Below are positions 48,720 to 61,589 of a stretch of 64,000 nucleotides of DNA, piece after piece. The stretch covers positions 83,607,672-83,671,671 of the forward strand of contig CM060180.1 in NCBI GenBank assembly GCA_030549775.1. Direction: 5' to 3'. This stretch comes from Tamarix chinensis (Eukaryota; Streptophyta; Magnoliopsida; Caryophyllales; Tamaricaceae). The notes beneath the pieces are model-generated. The model had not been told where the DNA came from, made no database searches, and saw nothing but the letters and a program-made list of their open reading frames with translations. The translations under genes and the position numbers were made by a program. Position 1 is the first letter of the stretch. Every line of letters begins with the position of its first letter.

Positions 48720-50380
48720 CAAACCGTTTCGTATCTGCACCCTCCTCCCGGCCCACCCCCGGTTTTTTTTTATATCTTTATTTGGATTCTTTAATAATGC
48801 AAACCTAACCCCGTCCTTCTTAAGATAATCTTAAAAGAAATAATTGCACGAGTTATAATTACACTAGTTTCATATTAGAAATGATATTTAAATAAATCAC
48901 ATGACAAGTCTCTTTATGAATAGGATCTCAACTTCACTGTTATGTACGCTACGCAAGTGAGTATATATTTATCTATACATATATTCTTAAAGTTGACCTT
49001 TTTTTTTTTTTTTTTTTTACCTATTTTCTCATGCAGGACCAGTGTAACAGATAGACATTCATAATCTTAATTAATAGTTGTTCAATACATTATAATTACA
49101 TGCATCAGAGATTCGAATTCATCGTCATATATATATAACTACTGCCCACATTCTAAGTATATAAAATGATACCAGTTTCCCTCATATATCCCACTTGAGA
49201 GTAGTATACGAGAGGGAGAGAAACATTACGTCTCCCTTGATACTTCGCCTCTTTATATTTGTGGGATTCTTCATGTTTTATTTTCCAATCTTAGAATAGC
49301 ATACGAGGGTGAGAGATAGAGCCAGGGAGGGAGAGGGAGAGAGAGAGATTAGGACTCTCCTAACACGAAGTTGAATAATTGTTTCACAAATGTTTTGAGT
49401 TGAAATTCCGTTGCTCCGCCTTGCTCGTGAAATTATAAGACTGCTTTCAAGCAACTGGTCAGCGGCTACGTAATTGTGTAAGGGTTCCGCTGTGGATCGG
49501 CCGAAAAATAAGTTATTAATAAATTTGAAGCCGGCGTGTCAGTCGTGTAGCCTCTCAGTACGCTAAATCGTCCTATCCGATGAAAGGCTCACATGGGCTG
49601 CCACCACGATTTTCACGCGCATTAGGGTCCGTCGAGAAATTTCGTTCGGCTGGAGATTTTAAGGATCCGAAATTTTCAAGGAGATCAGTTTGGAGCCGCA
49701 ATTCCCAAACCCGTTTCTAACGTTTTTCTCATAATCTAAAAAATTATATCAATTATATAAATCTGAATGATAACAGATTTATTAATTTAATAATTAGATT
49801 ATTAATTTAAATTGGTCAAATTAATAATATATATTAAACTATACATATATTTAATTGACTTCCAACGGACTTTTTGACCAATTTTTTAAGCAGTTTACTG
49901 ATTTTTACTTGTCCAGCTATTTTTTTAAATAATTTTCACAAGTTCTAAAATCATGAGAACATGTTTATGAAATTTATCTGGTAATATGATTGATTTGTTG
50001 GTTCACCTATCGGATTGGTGGATCTAGTCCAATTTTTAAACTATGATTTTATATAGATGAGTAATTTTTTATTATAAAATATAAATTAATTATATATTGT
50101 ACAAAAAATAATCGGATATTGAAGATTGAGTCACATTTTAAGATTGGAGAACGAACTAGAGATGGTAAAAAAAATTGGAGATTAGGTTAGAATTTTCTGA
50201 TAAAAAAACAAATTAAGATTAGAGCGGGTTTGAAAATTATTTTATTTATAGGGTTTGAGTATAGAGATGGAATCTAAATATATATAGGATTTTGAGAAAA
50301 AAAAAAGGTCATAAAGTTCCAAAAAATTTTCTGTATAAGTATATATCTATATTGTTATAATTTTGGGAAGAAAATAATTG
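48720..50380. other. Laccase upstream region
   Basis: No gene seen. Features: T20 run at 48999-49018, (GA)n-rich stretch at 49320-49350, and a more GC-balanced stretch (49400-49700) within otherwise AT-rich DNA. It may include distal promoter elements, none of which can be identified from the sequence alone. Confidence 0.4.
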
Positions 50381-50384
50381 TAAA

Positions 50385-51395
50385 ATATGGTGACGAAGCA
50401 CAAGACTTTAGTGGTGAAATGTTATGGTAAAACATCAAATATATCGTGCTGACACATAACAACAATGGAGAGAAGTAGGAATTTATAATGTTGGATAATG
50501 GCGGAATCTTAGGCATACCATGGTAAAATACTAAGTATATCATAATAAAACTCCAAATATATTATAGTAAAATATGAATCATATTGTAGAAAAATACAAA
50601 TCATATTTTGGTGAAACATATAATAGAGAGAAACAAGATTGCATAATAACTGACTATGGTGAAATATCAAACATACTTTAATAAAATATAAACTACATTA
50701 TGGTAAAACATCAAGCATATCATGGTGAAACATGAAAATGGAGAGAAGTAGGACCATATGCTGGACCATGATGAAAAATAAAGCATACCATGGTAAAAAT
50801 ATGAAAGATATTGTAGTAAAACACAAAAAATACTATGGTGAAGCATGGAGTATATCATGATAAAACATCAAGAATATTGTGCTAAAATATCAAACATACT
50901 GTGGTGAAATATTAAGAAATATGAAGCATATTATGGTTAAACATGAATCACATTATTGTGAAACATTAAATATATCGTGTTGATACACCAAGCATATTAT
51001 GGTGAAACATAATGGTAGAGAAAAGCATAACTATATAATGTTAGACCGTGGTACAATATCAAGTACACTATGATGAAATAAGAATCATATCATGGTAAGA
51101 TATTAAACATACCATGGTGAAATGTGAAATATATCAAAATAAAACATTAAGTACACATGTTAGGAAACACTAAGATTAATCACGGTGAAACATAAAAACG
51201 ATTGATACTTATTAGACCATAATGAAACACTATACATATCAAGGTGAAACATAACAATGGAGAGAGTTAGAACTACATAATGCTAGATTATGGTGAAATA
51301 TGAAGTATGTCATAGCAAATACATAAAGTATATCATAGTAAGATACCAAACTTACAATTAGGTAACATATGTTGGTCTTATATACATAATTACCA
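50385..51395. repeat. Degenerate AT-rich minisatellite, about 22-bp unit
   Basis: About 1 kb of diverged direct repeats with the core phrase ATCATGGTGAAACATCAAG (for example 50400, 50606, 50655, 50697, 50895, 51000, 51115, 51243). A longer phrase, AATGGAGAGAAGTAGGA... with a GGACCATGGTG-like tail, is interspersed five times (50463, 50624, 50737, 51011, 51254). Open frames in it are short and repeat-derived. Confidence 0.8.
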
Positions 51396-52416
51396 CTGCA
51401 AACACCTTCGTATACAGCTCTTCTCATAAAGTGATGATTATTTAAATAAATATCATTGATTATACTATCTTATTAGTATAACAAGTTGCACCATATACTA
51501 ATCGGTTCACATGAGCAATAGGGGAGGGTGAATATACATAAGCATAACGCATTTGTGAGTAAACTCTTTCATGCACCCTTGTAAATCTTGCAAGGTGCAA
51601 CTGAATTGTAAATTAATAATATTTAGGGGAAATCTTGATTTTTAGTATATTATTCATACATATCTCAATTGTTCGTTTCTTCTTCTTTGAGTTATTGTTA
51701 ATTTAATATTTGATTGATATATTTTCTTCTTTAGTTTATTGTTTATTTAAGCACAATGTTTTTCTTTCTTTCAGTTGATATTTATTTTAGTTTTAGTTAA
51801 TGTTTTATTATTACACTTATTATAATAATGACATTTATGATAATAATTATAATAATTTATAAGATTATAATTATAATTATTATAATAAATAATGTAAATA
51901 TATTTATAATTATTATAATTAAAACTAAAATAATTAATATATTATTACATTGATCATATATTTTTATTATTTTGCACATCATGAACATGGTAGAATGTGC
52001 GCCAAAGTGTATAATATCTATATTTGCATTTGGGTGAACCATTCAAAACTAACAACCATTGCTCCACAATTTTTTAAAATTTTTTTTGACTAAATTAATT
52101 TTTATATAAGGTAATGAAATTAATCACCACACCAAACTACAAGGCATCAAAATAATACTTTATAAAGTATTTTTGTTTCATGTAAGATAGGAGTTTGTTT
52201 AAAACATATTTCCTATAAAATTTGTATCCAAATTTTTCATTCTAGCTCATTTTTTTTAAACAATCACTTAGATCAATCAAGTTACCTTAAATTTATCTAT
52301 AGATTCTATAATCATCTTAATACTTTTTTTAAGTTGAGTTTCTTTCTCTGAGTCTCTCTACCATAGAGGGTTCTCATAAACATAATTTCTACCATGTTAT
52401 ATTCTTAGTTCACAAT
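51396..52416. other. AT-rich intergenic DNA
   Basis: AT-only low-complexity sequence at 51780-52040 with TAATAATTATAA-like units. No gene, RNA or transposon end recognised. Confidence 0.5.
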
Positions 52417-52746
52417 CACTACCAAAAAACCTTATTTTAAGAACTCCCAATAGGAGCCAGTTACTTTAAAAAACAACATGAGAATTCAGATTTGTACTAT
52501 GTGGGAATTTGGGTGGCACTAAAAATGCTAAATTTTGTTTTAGACAATAGTTTTTCGGGAAACTATTACCTAGTTGTCAGAATAGTGCACTTTAGATAAT
52601 GGTTATTTTTAAAATTAGTTATCCAAATGTTGTTATTTAATTATTAGAGTTTGGATGGTGGTTTTTAGGTATAACCGTCATCTAAAGTTGCACAACACAA
52701 CACTTAAAATAACTATTTTATTAAAAAACTGTTATCTAAACTACAA
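52417..52746 (+). mobile_element. Fragment of a CACTA element (one terminus)
   Basis: Begins CACTACCAAAAAACC, a canonical CACTA-superfamily terminus. It is followed by several copies of AACNGTTATCTAAA and its complement (near 52600, 52615, 52670, 52725), as in CACTA subterminal repeats. It is interrupted at 52747 by the next CACTA element; its remainder was not recognised beyond 62232. Confidence 0.6.
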
Positions 52747-52766
52747 CACTCACAACAAGAAATATT

Positions 52767-53165
52767 ACTTTGGGCAACAAATTATTTCGTTGCCTAACAA
52801 AAAAAATTTATCGCCCAAACTTTGGGCGACAAAAAAATTTCGTCACAATTTCGTTGCCATAAGCCCGTTGCCCTTGCTTAGGGCGACAAAAAGAAAATTT
52901 TGTTGCCCTAAATCTCTTTTTGTGCAACGAATATTTTTTGTCGCCCTAAACCTCTTTTGTGCGACGGATATGTTTTGTTGCCCTAAACCTCTTTTGTGAG
53001 ACGTAGATATTTTGTTTCTCTAAACCTCTTTTATGCGACATAGATATTTTGTCTCCCTAAACCTCTTTTGTGCGACACATATGTTTTGTCACCCTAAACC
53101 TCTTTTGTGCAACAAATATTTTTTGTTGCCTAAACCCACTTTTGTGCGACGAAGATGTTTCATTT
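52767..53165. repeat. CACTA subterminal repeats, left end
   Basis: About seven tandem units of 36-39 bp. Each has the form CCTCTTTTGTGCGACG followed by an AT stretch and TTTTGTCGCCCTAAA (starts near 52913, 52950, 52989, 53026, 53062, 53099, 53137). Each unit holds an inverted pair (GCGACG and CGCCC/TTGTCGC), the usual form of binding sites for the element's TNPA-class protein. Confidence 0.8.
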
Positions 53166-53989
53166 GTGGCCCTATTACATGTTTTGCAACAAAATCAATT
53201 CCTAGTCTTTCTTCCAAGCTACAAAAATATTTTATAGCCCAAAGACCTGTATTATGTATTCATAATAATAGATCATCCTATAATGCAGTATCATTCATAT
53301 AGATTCTCCACCATTTTTCATTACCCTGTAAAATCATATATCATTCAAACCATGCATAGATTACGATATCATTGTCCAAAAACAAATGTCATTCCAATTT
53401 CAAAGTATATGATACTGCAATATACAAATTGGCAAAAGTCATGCCTAATGGGTACCATAAAAATCAATTATGCTATCTAGCTTGAAGGACCACCAAAAAA
53501 TGGATGATGTTATCTATAGTTCTGCATACTTAGCTTCATCAAGTATATTGCAGCGTCACAAAATATGCTTCAAGTTAATCTGCAATTCATGAAATAAAAA
53601 AATATAAATTAAGATTATAAAGAGATATGCAATGGTATCTATTTATAATTTTCCAATTCCCTTCAATTAAAAAAAGTTGTAAGCCATATTATAAAAATGA
53701 ATACAAGAACTAACTTACATTCATAAGTCCAAAAAAGCTCCTTGCCTCTAAAAGTCTTTGTCATTTTCTAAGTCCAATTAGAACTCCCAGCTGTAAAAGA
53801 GAACAAATAGTATAGTTAGAATACCTGATGCAAAAATTCATCCATCTCAATTTCAAGACAATGAATATCACATGTCTAACATTGGCACAAACTACAAATT
53901 TTAGTTCCATAATTTGTCCACACTTATAGTGCAGAGTTCTAACGTTCAAACCATTAAAAATGGGAAATTTTGAATGGATTAAATATACC
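53166..53989. other. CACTA 3' non-coding region
   Basis: AT-rich sequence between the subterminal repeats and the stop codon of the second element gene. No further motif seen. Confidence 0.5.
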
Positions 53990-56019
53990 TCATACTAATT
54001 TAGTGAGTTGTGAAGATTGTTGTGTTCCTAGAAAGCCTGCAATTTGATCTCTCACAACTTGCATCATTTCGACCTTCAACTTCTGCGTGGCCTCATCAGC
54101 ATCTGCTCTAAGTTTCCTTTCTCGTTCCTCCGCTTCTTCTCTTAACTTTCTCTCTCTTTCTTCAGCAATTTCCTTCATCTTTTCCATTTCGAGCCTTAAA
54201 GTTTCCTCCCTTAAGGCATTTGAATGTTTAAGCTCCTCAATTTGTTGACAAAGGCTAGCCTCAATTTCATTATCCTTTTTGTTCCTTAAAGGCATAGGTC
54301 CAGCTCCTAGCCCTCTAATATAGCCAGAACGATGCTCAAATGCCTGGGTATATGCTTCTTTCACACTAAGATTATCAACTCCATACAACTCCTTATGCTT
54401 AGCATGAAGTTCAGTCAACTTTTGGTATTTTGCATATGCACCATCTTCCCATGTACCATCTTTCTTCCTATAATAATATAAAACAAATAATAATAAAAAA
54501 ACCCTTACAAATTTGTGTAAATTAACTTATATTTACATACTTCTTCATATCAAACACACCTTTTGGTCTTTTCCCATAATCTAATATAACCTGGTTCTTG
54601 CTCTGGCTCCTCAATCGACTCATCAGCATTTTCAGCTATAATAGAAGGCTCTTTTGATGGTTGATGTTCCTACATATAATAAATCCATGTGAATATTTAA
54701 CTGAAAGAACAAGATATCAAGAGTCAAAGAAGATAAGCCTTTGCTTTAACAATAATAGTTTATTCTATTGTAATACTTTTCATATACAAATATATAGAAT
54801 TGACCAACCTTTGTATTTTTGATAGAACAATAGTAGTAGCAACAAAAATAGAAAAAAAATCGAAAAAATTTCATTAATATACTTACAATTTCATGAAGAT
54901 AGCACATTGTTGACTTTCCTCCATTCCTAGGAATTTCAATTTGTCTTGATTTATTTCTACGATTCACTTCACTAATATGCTATATGTGAAAAATATGATA
55001 ATTAATGATTTCATAACTCTTTTGCATCTCATTAGCCAATGCATATCCATCAAATAAACTAAATTTATAAATTAGAGTGGAAATACTTGTCATCGGAAAC
55101 TTCAAAAACAATTAAGTAGTAGAACCTTTTGCTTAAACGAACCCCAAAAGTCCACCACTAACCACCTCCATACAGTAGCATTTATTGTTTGAGGTCGGTT
55201 TGCAATAGCTTGTGACGTTGAAAATCCATTAAAATATCTCTCTTTTAGCCTGAAACGCCATTGTCTATATAAAATTTGACATTGCATAGATAATGCTTTG
55301 TCAACATGACTACCCTCTGGAAGTGTCCACTCAGCCTAAACCATATATAAATATCAAAGTAATCAATTGGTGATGAACAAAATGAAACATGTAACTAATA
55401 TGCAAAACTAAAACATTAGCTTTAAATTTTACCTTTATCTTATTGAAAAGTATTTCTTTCGTGGTAGGATCCATATATTTCCAATTTCTACACATATAAT
55501 TCAATATTCCCAAATAAAAATACAATTGATAAGAAAGTTTTGTCAAAAATAGACATGTGCAAATAGAATTAGAATAATAAAAATTAGGTTTACTGTGAAT
55601 CAAGAGGACAATAATTTTTTACCCACACTCCCAACTCTGTGATGAACTGGTTTGCATCAGTGCCTACAATTCTATTTATTTCTTCGGTGATTTTAGCATA
55701 TGGCTTTGTAGTGTGGTCATTTAACCGTGAATTAAAATATTTTTTCCACGAGTGGACCCCCGCTTTGGCCCTACATCACACAAGTATATTGGTTCAACAA
55801 ATAATGATAAATATGTACAAGAAATATATAATTAAAAAATATATTACAGAAAAATAGGCATTCTTAACACAAACCTGTCCTTTGTGATTGTTGCAACCGA
55901 CGGTGTTGCCTATATGTCATATGATTGGCTAAGTTGTTAGATCTCTCATCATGACCATCCGGTGAAGTCTCCTGATTTAAATGCACTATAGCTTGTGATG
56001 ATGAAAGATTAGATGCCAT
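53990..56019 (-). pseudogene. Transposase_24-type CACTA protein (TNPA/TNP1 position), probably one frameshift
   Basis: Second gene of the element, in the place of the DNA-binding accessory protein. Seven exons are inferred: 56019-55875 (MASNLSSSQAIVHL), about 55770-55626 (GPKRGSTRGKN... EINRIVGTDANQFITELGVW), about 55500-55432 (WKYMDPTTKEILFNKIKVKF), about 55336-55115 (QWRFRLKERYF, VWRWLVVDFWGS), about 54980-54890 (NRRNKSRQIEIPRNGGKST), about 54672-54540, and 54466-53990. The middle exons match the plant Transposase_24 family (PF03004). The last exon has the GAYAKYQKLTELHAKHKELY region and then a charged Glu/Arg coiled coil with repeated EERERKL. A one-base shift in an A/T run near 55745 is needed to read exon 2 through; inner splice sites are approximate. 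Confidence 0.75.
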
Positions 56020-56150
56020 TAACCAGTAAAATCCAATAACAATAAAATAAATTGATTGATATGCTAATTAAATAAATTAAGATACAATAGTTATATCATT
56101 TGGAAATTTATCACCATCACCTTCGACTTTGAAGGAAAACTAAAATAATA

Positions 56151-59100
56151 TCATACAATATCTTCATCTGATTCTAAATCTGAATAGTAATTAACTTCAC
56201 CATTTTCATCTTCGAGGTCCTCCTCCTCCTCCTCTTCCTCCTCCTCCTCCTCCTCCTCCTCATTATTCATAGCCCTTTCAACGTCACAAATATCAACTAA
56301 ATCAGGTTCAGTATCATCACGTACCAAAGGAATTTCATCCTAATTTAAATCTTGCATATCATAAATCGTAGTAGTCATCTCATTCTCTCAATTTGCATTT
56401 GAAGGTTCACTATCATCATCAATGTCCTCAATAATAGGAAAATCAAAATGATTTCGAGGACTTGTTTTGAAAACTATCCTCCACTGAGGTTCTTTATGGG
56501 CCTTTACATAAACAACTTGCCCTACTTGAGAGGCTAGCGCAAAAGGCTCATTATATCTTAACCTACTGCTAACATTAACAAGGGTAATTCCATATTTATC
56601 ATCTCTCTTTACCCCCATCTTCTTATCCCGTACATTGAACCATTCACATCTAAAAATAATGGTAGTAGGACTACCATAATTTTTGATAGGGTCGTATTCC
56701 AACACAATCACCTCCTCTAGTAACCTGTAAGAATCCACACCTCCACTATCATCATCTCCTTTTACCATTACTCCACTGTTTTGTGTCTTCCTTCTTCTTT
56801 GACGCTTTCTTGTATGAAATCTAAAACCATTCACAATATATCCCTCATATGTAAGCACATTCCTCATTGGACCTCGAGCTAGACATAATAGTTCATCTGT
56901 AATCCTTTCATCCCCAGCATCTCTCAACTCTGTTATCTATATTACATAAAAATTAAAAGAAATAACGTAAGACATACGTTATTACTATAATATATCTATT
57001 ATTTAATTCATATAGATTATAAGTTCACTTACTCTTTTTTCAAAACATTTAACAAAAGCAAAAAGTTGTCCTTCATTGTCATTCATATACTCCCTATCAT
57101 AAAGAACAATTATTAATCTTTGTAGCCCTATTTACATATTCAATATTCTATATAAATTAAAATAATCTCACTTACTCATAAAATGGTTGAACTTCTTCAC
57201 AATTTCTTAGAATGTACAGTTGCGCTTGCTCCCAGTCTTTAAAGCTTAACTCTTTAAGTGTAGCCTTCCCTAATGGCTTACCATACTTACAGAAAATAGA
57301 TAAGCTATAGGGAAGTGGATGATTCTCATCATCATTCCTCTCTTCACGATTAAATTGTGTCTCTATTTTACTCAAATACTGTGAGAAAATTTTAGGCATT
57401 CATATGCAATCTCACTTTCTGCAATCGACCCTTCTGGACATGCTTTGTTGCCTACAAACAATTTCTAAGTACGCATTTCCCTACAATAAGAAAAAAGTCA
57501 TAATTTTACGTTTACATTACAAAATAATCAATTACAAAATATATCATGTTAAAATATTATAACTTTACATTACCTTTCAAAGCGCCACATCGAATGATAA
57601 GCCACAGGTCCTGCTAGCTTTGCTTCACTAGCTAAGTGCACAGTTAGATGCACCATCACATCAAAAAAGGAAGGAACAAATAGCCGTTCCAATTTGCAAA
57701 GGGTGATGGCTATATCTCTTTCCATTTGCTCCAACACATCAATCTTTAATGTTTTTGAACATAGTTGCTTCAAATATCTACTCAACTCTACCAAAGGTTG
57801 AAGCACCTTATCATCTAACACACCTCGAAAAGCCGGTAGAAGTAAATCTTGCATAAACACGTGACAGTCATGACTCTTCATTCCAGAAATCCTACCATCT
57901 TCCAAGCTTACACATCTTGATATATTAGATGAATAGCCATCTGGAACTTCCAAATTTTCTAGTAGGGCAGCGACCTCCCTCCTCTCAAATAATGTTAAAC
58001 TATAAGATGCCTTCGGAATATGAAACTTTTCCCCCACCAACTTAGGACGTAAATGTGGATGCATCTTCATCTTCTCAAGGTCCAATCTAGCATTCAAAGT
58101 ATCTTTATTTTTTCCGGGTATATCCAACAATGTCCCCAAGATATTGTCACGAATGTTCTTCTCGACATGCATCACATCTAGATTATGCCGAATTAACAAA
58201 TGCTTCCAATATGGGAGTTCAAAAAAATACTCTTTTTATTCCATTGATGCACCAAGTATCGCTCATATCTCTTTCGCTTAAAAGATTTACTTTTTCCAAA
58301 TGTGACCTTTATAACTCCACTCAATTCCTCCAAAATATCATGTCCAGAAAGTGATTCTGGTGGGGGCCCTCTTTCAGTGTGTCCAACACCAAAGTCTTTC
58401 CTATTCAATCGCCATTTATGTCCGGTTCCAAGAATCTCCTATGTCCCAAATAGCAGTGCTTACGAGAGTGCTTTAATCTTTGAGAGCAAGTATCTTTATG
58501 GCAATTAGGACAAGCAAGGGTCCCTTTTGTGCTCCATCCGGACAAATTAGCGTATGCTGGAAAATCACTAATTGTCTACATTAAAACAGCATGCATATTA
58601 AACACCTCACCAGTATGTGCATCAAATGTCCTAACCCCATTCTCCCATAACTCCTTCAATTCTTCTATTAGTGGTTGCAAAAATACATCTATATCATTAC
58701 CTGGTGATTTTGGACCAGGAATTAACAAAGATAACATGAAGTAAGCACTTTTCATGCACATCCAAGGAGGTAAATTGTATGGGACAAGAATAACAGGCCA
58801 TATGCTATACTTGGAACTTAAGTGTGCTCCAGGGTTGAACCCATCACTCGCAAGTGCCAACCTAACACTCCGTGGATCAGCGGAGAAAGTGGGAAATAAT
58901 TCATCTAGAAACTTCCAAGCTTTTGAATCTGCAGGATGCCTCATAACTCCATCGTCTGGACGATGCTCTTTATGCCAACGCATATGTTCTGCTAATTTAG
59001 AGCACCTATACATCCTTTGAAGCCTAGGGATTAAAGGAAAATGGCGTAAGACTAGTTGAGGCACCTTATTTCTCATATGCACCCATCACCATCACTGCTA

Positions 59101-59906
59101 CTTCCATCATCTTGATTCTTATCCTTCCATCTAGAGCATCCACAAATTGGACAACTATTGTATTGAGAATATTCTTTCCAAAATAATATGCAATGATTAA
59201 TACAAGCATCAATTTTTACATAATTCAACCCAATTTCCTTAGTGTATTTCCTTGCTTCATACGATGTCTTAGGAAATCCTTTATCAAAGTTAAAGGCTCT
59301 ATGCAAAACTTGAAGTAGCATATCAAAAGATTTATTACTCCATTTATTACTCACTTTGATATGGAGTAAGTTAACCAAAAATTCTAAATTTGAGAATGTC
59401 TTACAACCTGCATACAACTCTGTCTCAGCATCTTTCATCAACTTAAAAAACTTCTCTAAACCAACACCATTTTCCTCAAGAGACTGCCACCCTACTTCTG
59501 ATTCAGTATTATCAATACCCATGGAAAATTGAACATTTGTCACATCTTGTACCAATGGACCCATATTATCAAGATCTCCTTCACCATCAGCATTAACTCT
59601 AGTCTCTTCATCATAAGTATTATGAATACTATTATTATCACTCCTGATACTGCTGCCATCACTTTCTCCATGAAAAATCCATGGATTATAATCATTCTTG
59701 ATGGCATACATCATCAAATGAATCCACATAGTACGTCGATTTTGGGCTAAAATAAAATTACAATTCAAGCAAGGGCATTTTAGCAAAATTCCCTCTTCCT
59801 TTCCACCAAAATAGAATTCTAAAAATTCATTAACACCTTCAATATACTCTGGCTTTCTCCTATCATTTATTCCCTTATGGTTCATCCAACTTCTATCCCC
59901 AAGCAT
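56151..59906 (-). pseudogene. TNP2-type CACTA transposase, several lesions
   Basis: Catalytic transposase that cuts at the CACTA ends. It starts at the ATG of MLGDRSWMNHKG (59906), the usual TNP2 N-terminus (Transpos_assoc domain to about 59690), preceded by an apparent leader intron ending tgtatag. Next comes the Transposase_21 domain (59085-58140, LASDGFNPGAHLS, YNLPPWMCMK, IPGPKSPG, HNLDVMHVEKN), then DUF4218 (58050-57175, split by an intron about 57569-57477), then DUF4216 (56927-56420, PTTIIFRCEWF, VGQVVYVK), ending in an acidic tail with a Glu13 run (56219-56262). Lesions: frameshift near 59085, TGG-to-TAG stop near 58576, shifts near 58436 and in a T-run near 58228, probably one near 57430, and two stops (56388, 56341). 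It cannot give a full protein. Confidence 0.85.
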
Positions 59907-59975
59907 TTTTGAAACATTGACTATACATGCAAAAGCAAATAGGAAAACATATATTAGGAAATATTCATCGGTCAA

Positions 59976-60117
59976 ATATAATCAATGACTATCTTCAAAT
60001 ATAATCAATCGACCAAATCACTTCAAATAAAATTAGGATCATTTCAACTACTTCTATAAATTTAATTTTAGAAAAACAACTAAACAATTAACTAATTTCA
60101 TAATCTCACTTGAAATC
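59976..60117. other. CACTA leader, possible partial 150-bp unit
   Basis: AT-rich sequence upstream of the transposase ATG, probably inside a 5' leader intron. It vaguely resembles the neighbouring repeat. Confidence 0.35.
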
Positions 60118-60714
60118 TAGGGTTTTATGCCCGAAAATACAATTCGGTTGAATTCTATTAATTCAATCAAATTGAATGTTTAGAAATGCAATTAAACACA
60201 TTTTATAACATATCAAATAATCAATTACTCAAAACCAATAAAAGAAATACACAATTTAGCACAATTAGGGTTTTTGAGCCCGGAACGCAAATCCGATCAA
60301 TTCTGCCAAAACATATCAATTGACAGTTCGGAAATGTAATTAAACATATTCTAATGTAATTTATATAGTCAATTGAATAAAATAACCCGATTACACAATC
60401 CAATTTAAACCTGCGGGAGTTTTGACCTAAAAATCCAATTCCGATCAAGTACGCACAATTTCCTAAATCAACACTTCCAATATAAAATTAAATACATTTT
60501 AAACGATATTATACAATCAATTGAGTGGAACGACTCAATTATATGACCCAATTTGATCACACATGAATTTGTACCTAGAAATCAAATTCCAATAAATTCG
60601 GCATAAATTTCTCAAATTGACGGTTCCAACATGAAATTAGATACATTTTAAAACATATTGTATAATCAATTTCCCCAAAATAGCTAAATCGGATGAATCC
60701 GAAAAATTCGGACA
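60118..60714. repeat. Four tandem copies of a ~150-bp repeat in the CACTA leader
   Basis: Units begin at about 60118, 60268, 60415 and 60565, so spacing is 150, 147 and 150 bp. Each has, in order, a GGGTTTT...CC-like start, an AATTCCGATCAA-like stretch, TTGACAGTTC-like, GAAATGTAATTAAACACATTTTA-like in pieces, and an ATA..CAATCAATT end. Divergence between units is considerable. Confidence 0.8.
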
Positions 60715-60884
60715 TAACCCGACCAAAAATTCAAATTTTCCAAAATTCCAACATAACCATACAATTAACCTATCCAAATCATTCTCGCAGCACATATATA
60801 CATTATCAAACAATTAATTTAGCTTATCACAAGCTAAATCATACTCAATTAAACGAATTAAAATTAGGGTTTTTCAGAAAATTA

Positions 60885-61280
60885 TACCAACGAAACCGAC
60901 AAATAGGGACAAAGGAAGGCCGGGGAAGCTTCGTCGGGGAACGGGGACAGCTCGCCGGTGGTCAGCAAGGCCTGCCGTGGCCGAACTGCGGCGCAATCAG
61001 CGTAGCTCGTCGCTGCCGCGGCCTGCTGCTACTGCTGTCGCCCGCTGCTGGTGCCCGCTGTTGCTTCTGCACGCTGCTGCTGGTTGCGGTGGCTGGCAGT
61101 GGCGGTCGGAGTTGTGACCGACAACGACTGGTGGAGCTGGGGAGAAGAGGTGGCTGCAGTGTGGGGCTGCGAACAGGAGCAAGGCAGGCGCAGGGGTGGG
61201 AGTGTCGGGACAGGGAAAGAGAAAAGAAAGGAGAGAAGAGACAAAAGGAAAGAAGAGAGGGGGCGGCAGGCTGGGTGCGT
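60885..61280. promoter_or_regulatory. GC-rich block at the 5' end of the CACTA transcription unit
   Basis: About 390 bp of GC- and CpG-rich sequence in AT-rich surroundings, with CTG/GCC-type repeats and a purine-rich end (61190-61265). It lies between the right-end subterminal repeats and the leader. In maize Spm a GC-rich downstream control region of about 0.35 kb occupies this place and is controlled by methylation; equivalence here is inference from composition and position. The long open frames on both strands are by-products of composition. Confidence 0.55.
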
Positions 61281-61589
61281 TTTTTTTTTAACAAAAACAC
61301 ATAAAAAAATAATAAAGTTTAAAAATTATTATTGGAAGATTTTATTTAAAATTTATTAAACAAAAATTATTTCAAAACAATCCGAACGCTTAAAATAAAT
61401 AAATAAATCTTTTTAATTTAAACTTTCCAAAAATAGTAACGATTCCTGAAAACGAACAAATTTAAAGTCGGAAATATTTTCCATGGATAGAATTAGTAAA
61501 ATAAATTTAACTAATTAAACATAATTTCCGTAATTTGAATAATATATTTCGTTAACTACATTATGTGCAATAATAAATAATATCATTGC

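Noticed and set aside
48999..49018. SINE or LINE insertion with a poly-T tail
   Set aside because: The T20 run has no adjoining promoter boxes, coding relic or clear target duplication.
50385..51395. CRISPR-like array
   Set aside because: The repeats are diverged and lack constant repeat/unique spacer alternation; this is eukaryotic DNA.
60962..61359. Long open frames on both strands in the GC-rich block
   Set aside because: GC-rich sequence has few stops; four frames are open at once and none has a recognisable domain. Treated as a CACTA control region.
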